7,614 nt of DNA from contig JAUSEJ010000025.1 in NCBI GenBank assembly GCA_030650265.1, positions 1 to 7,614 of the forward strand, read 5' to 3'. The position numbers and the translations under genes were made by a program. Under the pieces are notes generated by a model, which did not search any database, was not told where the DNA came from, and was given only the letters and a program-made list of their open reading frames with translations. Below are positions 1 to 4,951 of the stretch, in pieces. The stretch's first letter is position 1, and each line of letters starts with the position of its first letter. Source of the stretch: Dehalococcoidia bacterium (GTDB taxonomy: Bacteria > Chloroflexota > Dehalococcoidia > JACPQF01).

Positions 1-447
1 GCCAATAACACCGCCGAGGGGAAAAATGGTGGTGAAGAGACCGATGAAGGTCGCCCGCCGGTCGCCGAAGGCATCGCTCACTATGCTGGTTGCCGACGGA
101 AGCATAGCGCCACCGCCAATCGCCTGCAGCATGCGGGCGACAATAAGGACATAGACGTTGGGCGCCGCGCCGCCGAGTACAGAGCTAATGGTGTAGAGCG
201 CGATAGCGCCGATCAGCACCCGACGCGATCCCCATTCGTCGCACAGCTTCCCGGCCAGCGGCATTATGATGCTCTGAGCGAGTTGAAAGCCGGTCAGGGT
301 CCAGCCTACCCAGGCGAGACTGGTGTTTAGTTCCTTCAGCATGGTCGGCAGCGCAACGGAAACTATGGTGCCATTGATCGAGCTCATCAGAAAGGCGGCC
401 GAAACAATGCCGAAGACGATATAGGATCGCCGGTTGGACACACTCAT
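1..447 (-). CDS. MFS transporter, DHA2/EmrB-QacA type, N-terminal part (runs off window)
   Basis: This is the first 149 codons of a membrane exporter; the rest lies before base 1. The reading frame is open from the ATG at 447-445 and an in-frame TAG directly precedes it, so this start is well fixed. The visible part covers roughly TM1 to TM5: a hydrophobic TM1 containing SSINGTIVSVALPTM (about residues 22-36), MFS motif A in the form GKLCDEWGSRR (66-76), a motif B stretch VARMLQAIGGGAMLP (103-117), and the start of motif C at the window edge (PLGGVIG). It is about 79% identical by eye, over 145 residues, to the complete MFS gene just upstream, with no gaps. The family exports drugs or other small amphiphilic compounds using proton motive force; the substrate cannot be read from sequence. 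The TM1 motif has Asn where DHA2 proton antiporters usually have Asp. It has its own promoter at 509-537. Confidence 0.93.
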   Translation of the reverse strand, partial: MSVSNRRSYIVFGIVSAAFLMSSINGTIVSVALPTMLKELNTSLAWVGWTLTGFQLAQSIIMPLAGKLCDEWGSRRVLIGAIALYTISSVLGGAAPNVYVLIVARMLQAIGGGAMLPSATSIVSDAFGDRRATFIGLFTTIFPLGGVIG

Positions 448-484
448 CTATCGCTCACAAGTAGTTGATATCACGAATGCTAGA

Positions 485-497
485 ACGGCAGAGCCGT
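485..497. promoter_or_regulatory. Short inverted repeat at the predicted start site of the partial MFS gene
   Basis: The arms acggc and gccgt are separated by aga. The repeat lies just downstream of the -10 element (509-514), across or next to the expected transcription start near 502. This is where a repressor operator could sit, but the arms are only 5 bp and chance is a real possibility. Confidence 0.25.
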
Positions 498-508
498 CGA
501 ATGCGGGC

Positions 509-537
509 AGTATAGGCTGACCTTCCCACTACGTCAA
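509..537 (-). promoter_or_regulatory. Sigma70-type promoter of the partial MFS gene
   Basis: On the minus strand a -35 box TTGACG (537-532) and a -10 box TATACT (514-509) are separated by exactly 17 bp. Transcription should start near 502, giving a leader of about 55 nt before the ATG at 447. The promoter of the neighbouring MFS gene has identical -35 and -10 hexamers and the same spacer, and also shares CTTGACGTA and the base preceding the -10, which supports function. No clear terminator separates it from the upstream MFS gene, so read-through is possible. Confidence 0.75.
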
Positions 538-593
538 GGCTAAAGAATCGGCTGACCATCAACGATGTGGACAGATACTCTGGCTATTCCAGG

Positions 594-2057
594 CTAACTT
601 TGGGCCGAGGTCTTTCCCCGTTGGCGTTCTTTCCTGGCGGCGACAAACTTCTGCCGCGCCGCGTCCGGAATCATCAAGACCACTGGCAGAGCCAGCAGGG
701 TGAACAAGCCAAACCCCACGAATATTGCTTGCATACCCGCAACTTTGTCTTCCGAATGGCTGAGAATAAGAATGATCACAGCGGTCCCGAATACTCCGCC
801 GGTTGCCCGAAACATCCCGCGCAACCCCACAGCCGCCGCCACCCTGTCGGGCACGAGATCCAATACCGCGTTGTTCGAAGCAGGACCCGAAATCCCCATC
901 CCGATGCCGGTCAGCAGCACAATGAGAGACAGGAGAACCGTGTTTGGAACCAGTAGGTTGAGAAGACTTATGTCGTGAAAGCCCGGGCTCAAAAGCAGCA
1001 AACTCACCGAATTGAGGACGACGCCAATGATCATCGTAAACCGGTAGCCCCGACGGATGAGGAAGAAGCTGCTGACAGTGGAGGCGATCGCCATAGCTCC
1101 AAAGCGTGGGGCCAGGACCAGGCCGCTCTCCCCTGCGCTCATGCCGTACGCCAAAGTCGCATAATACGGTATGAACGAACCGAAGCCAAACACCGAGGCC
1201 CCAAAAAGAAAACTGTATAGGTTCGCCGCGAAGTACGGCCGTCCGCGTATCAATTGGATATCTACAACCGGTGACAGGGTGCGTCCCTCGTGCCAGAAGA
1301 ACACCACCAGAGCAGCGAAGCCAAATAGCACGGCTGCCCAGGTAAATGGTTGCTGAACCGACTGCGGATCGTTGCCCCAAACAGTCATTGCACCCAGAAT
1401 AGAGAGTAGCCCTCCCGAGAACAAGCCGATACCTATTACATCGACCTTCCCCCGTTGGGGCAGACGCAGCCCCCGCGGAATGAGAAAGAGGCCTATGACA
1501 AGTACCGCTATTCCCACCGGCCCGTTTGCGTAGAACATCCAGCGCCAGGAGAAGTGGTCAATCACGAAACCACCAACACTGGGGCCGAGCACGCCACCCA
1601 ATGGGAAAATAGTGGTGAAGAGTCCGATGGCCGTCGACCGCCGCTCGCCAAACGTGTCGCTAACGATGCTCGTCGCTGACGGCAACATGGCGCCAGTCCC
1701 AAGGGCCTGCAGCATACGGGCCACAATCAGCACATAAACATTGGGCGCAAACCCGGCCAGAATGGAACTGAAAGTGAATAGCGCTACAGAACCGAGGAAA
1801 ACTCGACGGGCACCCCAGTCGTCGCTTAGCTTCCCCGCCACCGGCATAACGACGCTCTGAGCCAGCATGAAGCCGGTTAAGGTCCAGCCCACCCAGGCGA
1901 GGCTGGTATGCAACTCGATCAGCATCGTCGGTAGGGCAACCGCCACTATCGTGCCATTAATTGAACTAAGCAGAAAGGCGGCTGCGATAACGCCGAATAC
2001 AATGTAGGCTCGCCGGTTAGGCAAACCAGACGATCGCTCCAGGTTTGACACTGCCAT
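594..2057 (-). CDS. MFS transporter, DHA2/EmrB-QacA type, complete
   Basis: A 487-residue exporter of the length expected for a 14-TM DHA2 member, acting in the cytoplasmic membrane, probably as a proton-linked efflux pump of unknown substrate. TM1 carries SSINGTIVAVALPTM (31-45), a motif D1 variant with Asn34 in place of the usual Asp. Motif A is GKLSDDWGARR (75-85), motif B is VARMLQALGTGAMLP (112-126), and motif C is GGVLGPSVGG (154-163), followed by the typical WRWMF...N.P.G segment (171-182). The central KVDVIG segment (204-209) is typical of DHA2, and the C-terminus is a short basic tail after about residue 465. The frame is also open to an ATG at 2108, but that codon lies inside the promoter spacer, so the ATG at 2057 is chosen; this start also aligns with the paralogue's N-terminus. 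No strong Shine-Dalgarno precedes it. It is an intact tandem paralogue of the partial gene at 1-447. Confidence 0.95.
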   Translation of the reverse strand: MAVSNLERSSGLPNRRAYIVFGVIAAAFLLSSINGTIVAVALPTMLIELHTSLAWVGWTLTGFMLAQSVVMPVAGKLSDDWGARRVFLGSVALFTFSSILAGFAPNVYVLIVARMLQALGTGAMLPSATSIVSDTFGERRSTAIGLFTTIFPLGGVLGPSVGGFVIDHFSWRWMFYANGPVGIAVLVIGLFLIPRGLRLPQRGKVDVIGIGLFSGGLLSILGAMTVWGNDPQSVQQPFTWAAVLFGFAALVVFFWHEGRTLSPVVDIQLIRGRPYFAANLYSFLFGASVFGFGSFIPYYATLAYGMSAGESGLVLAPRFGAMAIASTVSSFFLIRRGYRFTMIIGVVLNSVSLLLLSPGFHDISLLNLLVPNTVLLSLIVLLTGIGMGISGPASNNAVLDLVPDRVAAAVGLRGMFRATGGVFGTAVIILILSHSEDKVAGMQAIFVGFGLFTLLALPVVLMIPDAARQKFVAARKERQRGKTSAQS

Positions 2058-2069
2058 TGACAATAATAC

Positions 2070-2114
2070 ACCGTAACGTCGAAGAATAGGAGTAGTATAG
2101 CCTGCCATTACGGT
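2070..2114. promoter_or_regulatory. Inverted repeat flanking the -10 of the complete MFS gene, possible operator
   Basis: The 7-bp arms accgtaa (2070-2076) and ttacggt (2108-2114) flank the -10 box, one in the promoter spacer and one in the early transcribed leader. A nearby acgtc/cgtc extension occurs beside each arm. Paired half-sites around a -10 are a common layout for TetR or MarR-type repression of efflux genes, but no regulator gene is present in the window and the arms are short. Confidence 0.3.
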
Positions 2115-2122
2115 TACGTCAA
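2094..2122 (-). promoter_or_regulatory. Sigma70-type promoter of the complete MFS gene
   Basis: On the minus strand a -35 box TTGACG (2122-2117) and a -10 box TATACT (2099-2094) are separated by 17 bp. Transcription should begin near 2087, about 30 nt before the ATG at 2057. This promoter decides the start codon, because the more upstream in-frame ATG (2108-2106) falls within the spacer and would not be in the transcript. Both hexamers and the spacing are identical in the paralogue's promoter. Confidence 0.8.
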
Positions 2123-2174
2123 GGTTAGACTAGCCAAGCGTTCAGGGTAGTTAAAAGAAATGCCAGGTAGGAGG

Positions 2175-2220
2175 AATGCGGGCGAGAGATGGGCATTTCA
2201 TGCCATCTCTCGCCCGCGTT
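2175..2220 (-). terminator. Strong hairpin after the decahaem cytochrome, probable terminator
   Basis: About 22 bp beyond the cytochrome stop codon is a near-perfect hairpin: arms gcgggcgagagatgggca (2178-2195) and tgccatctctcgcccgc (2201-2217), a single bulged base and a 5-base loop, extendable by three more pairs. On the minus strand the sequence after it is pyrimidine-rich (TTCCTCCT) but not a clean T run, with a better TTTCTTTT only about 15 nt later. It is placed correctly to end the cytochrome transcript before the MFS promoter at 2094-2122. It may work with a termination factor or mainly protect the 3' end. Confidence 0.6.
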
Positions 2221-2241
2221 GGAACTAGAAGCTATTCGAGG

Positions 2242-4275
2242 CTATCGCGCGTGTACGGCGCTAACGGCGAACTCGCGGCCCTCGTTGTGGCAGACAACGC
2301 AGCTTTCTGCGCCGTTTACAGTTTGGGCCGCGGCGTGGGTCTTGGCCGGACCGCTATCGTGACAGCCTGTGCAGGCAGCACTGATCGGCGGTATCGAGCT
2401 GACCACCTTGCCGCCGACCTTCACCTCAGTCGGAATCGTATTCTGTCGAGCAAATGACAGCAACTGGGACCCGGCCACATGGCACTTCACACAGTTGCGG
2501 CGATCGCCTGGGAATACCACCTCAGATAGGTCGATCGCTCTGATGTTGCTCGACCCTCCACCGTAGATGGTGAGCTTGTCGTTTTGCTCTTCTCCGGTGT
2601 GGATCTTGTGGATCAACCGCTTGAAGTCGATCGATTCCGGTGGTTGCGGACCGCCGGCCGTTGCTCTCTTGACTACGTCACTGTTATTGGGATTGTGGCA
2701 GATCACACAGAACTCGGTGTTGACGCGGCTACCACCGTGCAATCCCAGCCTATCGTGACACACATTGCAGTTCTTGACGTCGACGATCTGCTTGCGCGGG
2801 AAGGCAACGTTACCGGTAACCGCGGCGTAGGCAACCTTGTTGAAGCCGATGTTTCGACCAACGATGGTCTCGCCGGACGACTTCTTCAGATTCTGATTCA
2901 AGATACCCTGGACACCGACAGCGTAGGTACCCTGGGCATCGGCGGGAATTTTTGTCTGCATCGTAAAGCTGAAGTTGCCGTCAGCGCCCGCTGTGGCGCC
3001 TGTGGCCGTCTCCGATACGGGAATCATCGAGTAGTCGGTCGTTGGCCCACCGAGTATGAAAGATAGGCTGGACATCTCCGACGGCTTTATGATCTGGCCA
3101 ACGTTGTCCTTGATATTGAAGACCACGGTCGGCGATTGTCCAGGCTTGGCGTTGGCTACGCTCACGATTTCGAAGTTGACGCCCCTCAGTTGTTTGGACT
3201 TATCGGGAATAGCGTGAGATCCCGACACCGAGAGGTCAAACTCGACGCCATCGGCCGGGTGGCAGGTCTTGCAGGCCGTATTGGGCTGCGCCCCGCCGCC
3301 ATGATTGGCGCCGGTCTTGAAGTTTACGTTGTCGTGGCAAGCTCCGCAGGCCTCGGCGCTGGGCTGAGTCTTGTAGACATCGCCCTGAGGCCCGGTATGA
3401 CAGGTCGTGCAGTTGCGCGTATCCTGGGGCCAGACAATCCCGGAGAAATCCTGAACACCCTGGCCGTAGCCGACGATAAAGTAGGGATTGCCCGCCTTCA
3501 CGCTGGGAAGATTAACGCCCCTGTGGATCTTGTGGACCATAACCCGGAATTCGACTGTGTCGCCCGTCTCCGGGTCGATGTTCTGCGACGTGTGGCACGT
3601 TACACATAGTCCGACTTCCCTTCGCGTTCCGCCATGGAAGGACAGTGGGTCGTGACAGCGGTTACAGGCCTCGGTGGTGACCACCACCCGGGATGTAGCC
3701 GCTCCACCGGCAGGAACGAAGTCAAGCGTCGAGTTGCTCACGTATGCCCTGCTCGCCCGCGTAACCTGACCGCCGATCCTCATTGTCGAGGAGTTGCTGA
3801 CGGTCTGTGGCAAAACGCGGTTAAAGGCGTATTGATAGGTGCCACCGCCCTTATCGGTGAACACCCCGCCGCTATCGGCGCCTGGTCGGTTGACGGTCTC
3901 CAGGACGGGCGCTGTCGTCTTTCCGTTCAAAGTGAAGTTGGCGCCCCTCGCCGCACTGGTAGTGAGATTCTCCCAGTAGGTTCTCCCTGTGCCGGATTCC
4001 TGCTGGAGAACGGCGATCGTAAACGAAGGGTTGCCGTCCAGGTCGCTCAGGCGCAGGGGACTGCCCTTGCTATCAGTGAGACTGAAAGATACTACGGGCT
4101 TGCGATCGCCGGGGATAGAGGCGCTGGTAACAGTCAGCTGAACCCCCTCAGAAGCCGGCGTCGACTCGCTCGTCGCCACCCTGGCTGACTGAATGAACTG
4201 AAATGCTACCACGAAGATGACCAGCGCCGCCACGGCGCCAAGGAGTGTCAGAATCATTCTGACGCGATGATGCAT
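2242..4275 (-). CDS. Decahaem c-type cytochrome, OmcA/MtrC family (5+5 haems)
   Basis: A 677-residue surface multihaem cytochrome expected to carry electrons between the cell and an external acceptor or donor. The order is: hydrophobic signal or anchor segment (about 8-28), beta-rich domain I (about 45-195), pentahaem module (204-339), beta-rich domain III (about 365-495), second pentahaem module (503-663). CxxCH motifs begin at residues 204, 224, 289, 310, 335, 503, 523, 595, 635 and 659. The modules are visibly homologous: the first two motifs are 15 residues apart in both, with HGG between them (214-216, 513-515), followed by the family-typical MVHKIHRG (247-253) and LIHKIHTG (554-561), which supply distal His ligands. 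All 20 cysteines belong to haem motifs, so the extra disulfide pair of Shewanella MtrC is absent. There is no lipobox and no clear AxA cleavage site, so the N-terminus may stay as a membrane anchor. The start is supported by AGGGGGAG 4 nt upstream. No MtrA/MtrB partners lie in the window. Confidence 0.95.
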   Translation of the reverse strand: MHHRVRMILTLLGAVAALVIFVVAFQFIQSARVATSESTPASEGVQLTVTSASIPGDRKPVVSFSLTDSKGSPLRLSDLDGNPSFTIAVLQQESGTGRTYWENLTTSAARGANFTLNGKTTAPVLETVNRPGADSGGVFTDKGGGTYQYAFNRVLPQTVSNSSTMRIGGQVTRASRAYVSNSTLDFVPAGGAATSRVVVTTEACNRCHDPLSFHGGTRREVGLCVTCHTSQNIDPETGDTVEFRVMVHKIHRGVNLPSVKAGNPYFIVGYGQGVQDFSGIVWPQDTRNCTTCHTGPQGDVYKTQPSAEACGACHDNVNFKTGANHGGGAQPNTACKTCHPADGVEFDLSVSGSHAIPDKSKQLRGVNFEIVSVANAKPGQSPTVVFNIKDNVGQIIKPSEMSSLSFILGGPTTDYSMIPVSETATGATAGADGNFSFTMQTKIPADAQGTYAVGVQGILNQNLKKSSGETIVGRNIGFNKVAYAAVTGNVAFPRKQIVDVKNCNVCHDRLGLHGGSRVNTEFCVICHNPNNSDVVKRATAGGPQPPESIDFKRLIHKIHTGEEQNDKLTIYGGGSSNIRAIDLSEVVFPGDRRNCVKCHVAGSQLLSFARQNTIPTEVKVGGKVVSSIPPISAACTGCHDSGPAKTHAAAQTVNGAESCVVCHNEGREFAVSAVHAR

Positions 4276-4279
4276 TTTT

Positions 4280-4287
4280 CTCCCCCT
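4280..4287 (-). promoter_or_regulatory. Ribosome binding site of the decahaem cytochrome
   Basis: The minus strand reads AGGGGGAG, then four A residues, then the ATG at 4275. This fixes the first ATG as the start in preference to the in-frame ATG six codons later (Met7), which has no comparable site. Confidence 0.75.
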
Positions 4288-4517
4288 ATAGAATACGCTG
4301 CAGGCGACGTACCCTCAATACCTTTTTTTGGAATTGCCGTACACCATGTTGATAGCCGGGCCTCCATCTAAAGACTCCCCATCACATGTTCCTGCCCACC
4401 ACCACGAATCGAAGGCCCACGATCTTTCTTTTGTCTGACCAGCACCCCCTTTCACCCGATCTCAGTCACCAGCGGACCATGACTAGCCTCTCAGAACAAA
4501 AGATAAACGCCCTTGGC

Positions 4518-4585
4518 CGGCAGTCAATCTGCCGCGCCATCAGGCGTCTATCATTACCCGATTCGGGATGCCCACATCAGCATCC
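4518..4585. repeat. Cluster of four short inverted repeats in the decahaem leader
   Basis: Four small stem-forming repeats stand nearly end to end: 4518-4534 (6-bp arms, 5-nt loop), 4535-4546 (4-bp arms, 4-nt loop), 4557-4567 (4-5 bp arms, very short loop), and 4566-4585 (6-bp arms, 8-nt loop, sharing two bases with the previous one). They lie within the predicted transcript of either upstream promoter. Each alone is unremarkable; the density is what is worth recording. Confidence 0.35.
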
Positions 4586-4610
4586 ACTATACAACCATCT
4601 CGATTCTCTG

Positions 4611-4639
4611 AAGATAGCATACTCTCTTGGCAAATTCAA
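4611..4639 (-). promoter_or_regulatory. Candidate promoter P2 of the decahaem cytochrome
   Basis: On the minus strand TTGAAT (4639-4634) and TATCTT (4616-4611) are separated by 17 bp, with a predicted start near 4604 and a leader of about 330 nt. A CRP/FNR-like palindrome is centred about 60 bp upstream of that start. The hexamers are imperfect, so this is weaker than the MFS promoters. Confidence 0.4.
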
Positions 4640-4655
4640 CACTTGCGGGGCCGCT

Positions 4656-4671
4656 TGTTAACTATTTCACA
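4656..4671 (-). promoter_or_regulatory. CRP/FNR-family-like binding site
   Basis: On the minus strand the site reads TGTGA, six bases, TAACA, which matches 9 of the 10 defined bases of the CRP half-site pair TGTGA-N6-TCACA and is preceded by AA. Its centre (4663.5) is about 60 bp upstream of the start predicted for P2, close to the classical class I activator position of -61.5. Regulators of this superfamily often control anaerobic respiration genes, which suits a cytochrome. The regulator is not in the window and the motif is short. Confidence 0.35.
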
Positions 4672-4700
4672 TTATTGTGTTGCCCCACTGTCTCTGTAAG

Positions 4701-4729
4701 AAGGTAACTTGTCGTTTCCGGAAAGTCAA
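4701..4729 (-). promoter_or_regulatory. Candidate promoter P1 of the decahaem cytochrome
   Basis: On the minus strand TTGACT (4729-4724) and TACCTT (4706-4701) are separated by 17 bp, with a predicted start near 4694. The -35 is good and the -10 is mediocre. It would give a leader of about 420 nt before the cytochrome ATG. Confidence 0.4.
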
Positions 4730-4735
4730 CTGGGG

Positions 4736-4759
4736 TCTCCGGGGCCGGGACACCGGAGA
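4736..4759. repeat. Inverted repeat just upstream of candidate promoter P1
   Basis: Seven-base arms tctccgg (4736-4742) and ccggaga (4753-4759) surround a 10-base GC-rich centre, ending 7 bp upstream of the P1 -35 box. It could be an activator site or a small RNA hairpin; no T run follows it on either strand, so it is not an intrinsic terminator. Confidence 0.35.
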
Positions 4760-4834
4760 TGGTACTGATCACCTCGATGGTGAAGGCGAGAGACATCCAA
4801 TGTAGCTATCCTCCCGCCCGCCGAAATCGAGTAG

Positions 4835-4860
4835 GGGCATCCTTCGGTGGAAGGACGCCC
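4835..4860 (-). repeat. 11-bp hairpin downstream of the cytochrome terminator
   Basis: The arms gggcatccttc (4835-4845) and gaaggacgccc (4850-4860) enclose a 4-base loop. The one imperfect pair would be G-U in RNA from the minus strand but A-C from the plus strand, which hints that the structure is used in minus-strand RNA. It sits about 20 bp beyond the intrinsic terminator at 4880-4905, so only read-through or a local transcript would contain it. Confidence 0.4.
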
Positions 4861-4879
4861 ATGCCAAAGATTCCGTACG

Positions 4880-4905
4880 AAAAAATAAGGGCCCTTACGG
4901 GCCCC
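4880..4905 (-). terminator. Rho-independent terminator of the 748-residue cytochrome
   Basis: On the minus strand a GGGCCC/GGGCCC stem with a GTAA loop (4904-4889) is followed directly by TTATTTTTTC (4888-4879). This is a classical intrinsic terminator, 47 bp beyond the stop codon, and it separates the two cytochrome transcription units. Confidence 0.85.
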
Positions 4906-4916
4906 TATCGATTTGC

Positions 4917-4940
4917 TGAGGTGGGCCGGAGCCCACCTCA
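4917..4940 (-). repeat. Perfect 10-bp hairpin between stop codon and terminator
   Basis: The arms tgaggtgggc and gcccacctca enclose a 4-base loop, starting 11 bp after the cytochrome stop codon. There is no T run directly after it; the true terminator follows about 12 bp later. It probably forms in the 3' untranslated RNA, where it may protect the message or assist termination. Confidence 0.7.
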
Positions 4941-4951
4941 CCAGTCGCCTC

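Larger units (their letters stand above)
4276..4879 (-). other. Long intergenic and leader region upstream of the decahaem cytochrome
   Basis: About 600 bp without a supportable gene. It holds two candidate promoters (4611-4639 and 4701-4729), a CRP/FNR-like palindrome (4656-4671), hairpins at 4736-4759 and 4835-4860, and a cluster of short inverted repeats at 4518-4585: cggcag/ctgccg, cgcc/ggcg, cccg/cggg and ggatgc/gcatcc. If transcription starts at either promoter, the leader is about 330 or 420 nt, long enough for RNA-based control, though no known riboswitch class was recognised. A 44-codon open frame on the minus strand (4796-4662, beginning MSLAFTIEV) lacks a well-spaced ribosome site and overlaps the upstream promoter, so it is not called a gene. 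From 4276 to about 4440 I see only a purine-rich stretch and an A7 run (minus strand) near 4324-4330. Confidence 0.5.

Noticed and set aside
567..1679. Several 60-130 codon plus-strand frames opposite the complete MFS gene
   Set aside because: All are antisense to a well-supported transporter and show no recognisable domains.
4290..4318. Promoter-like TTGAGG-17-TATTCT directly before the decahaem cytochrome
   Set aside because: Its predicted start would fall inside the Shine-Dalgarno sequence, leaving almost no leader, so it is less likely than the upstream candidates.
4386..4661. 91-codon open frame on the plus strand between the cytochromes
   Set aside because: It has no ribosome site, no recognisable family and low-complexity, His/Pro/Ser-rich composition, and it overlaps the inverted repeats, candidate promoter P2 and part of the CRP-like site on the other strand.
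4662..4796. 44-codon minus-strand frame beginning MSLAFTIEV
   Set aside because: The only Shine-Dalgarno-like sequence is 13 nt from the ATG, too far, and candidate promoter P1 lies within the frame. No family is recognised. Kept only as a note in the intergenic entry.
4726..4941. 71-codon open frame on the minus strand across the cytochrome terminator
   Set aside because: It spans the 10-bp hairpin and the intrinsic terminator and has no recognisable content, so it is unlikely to be translated.
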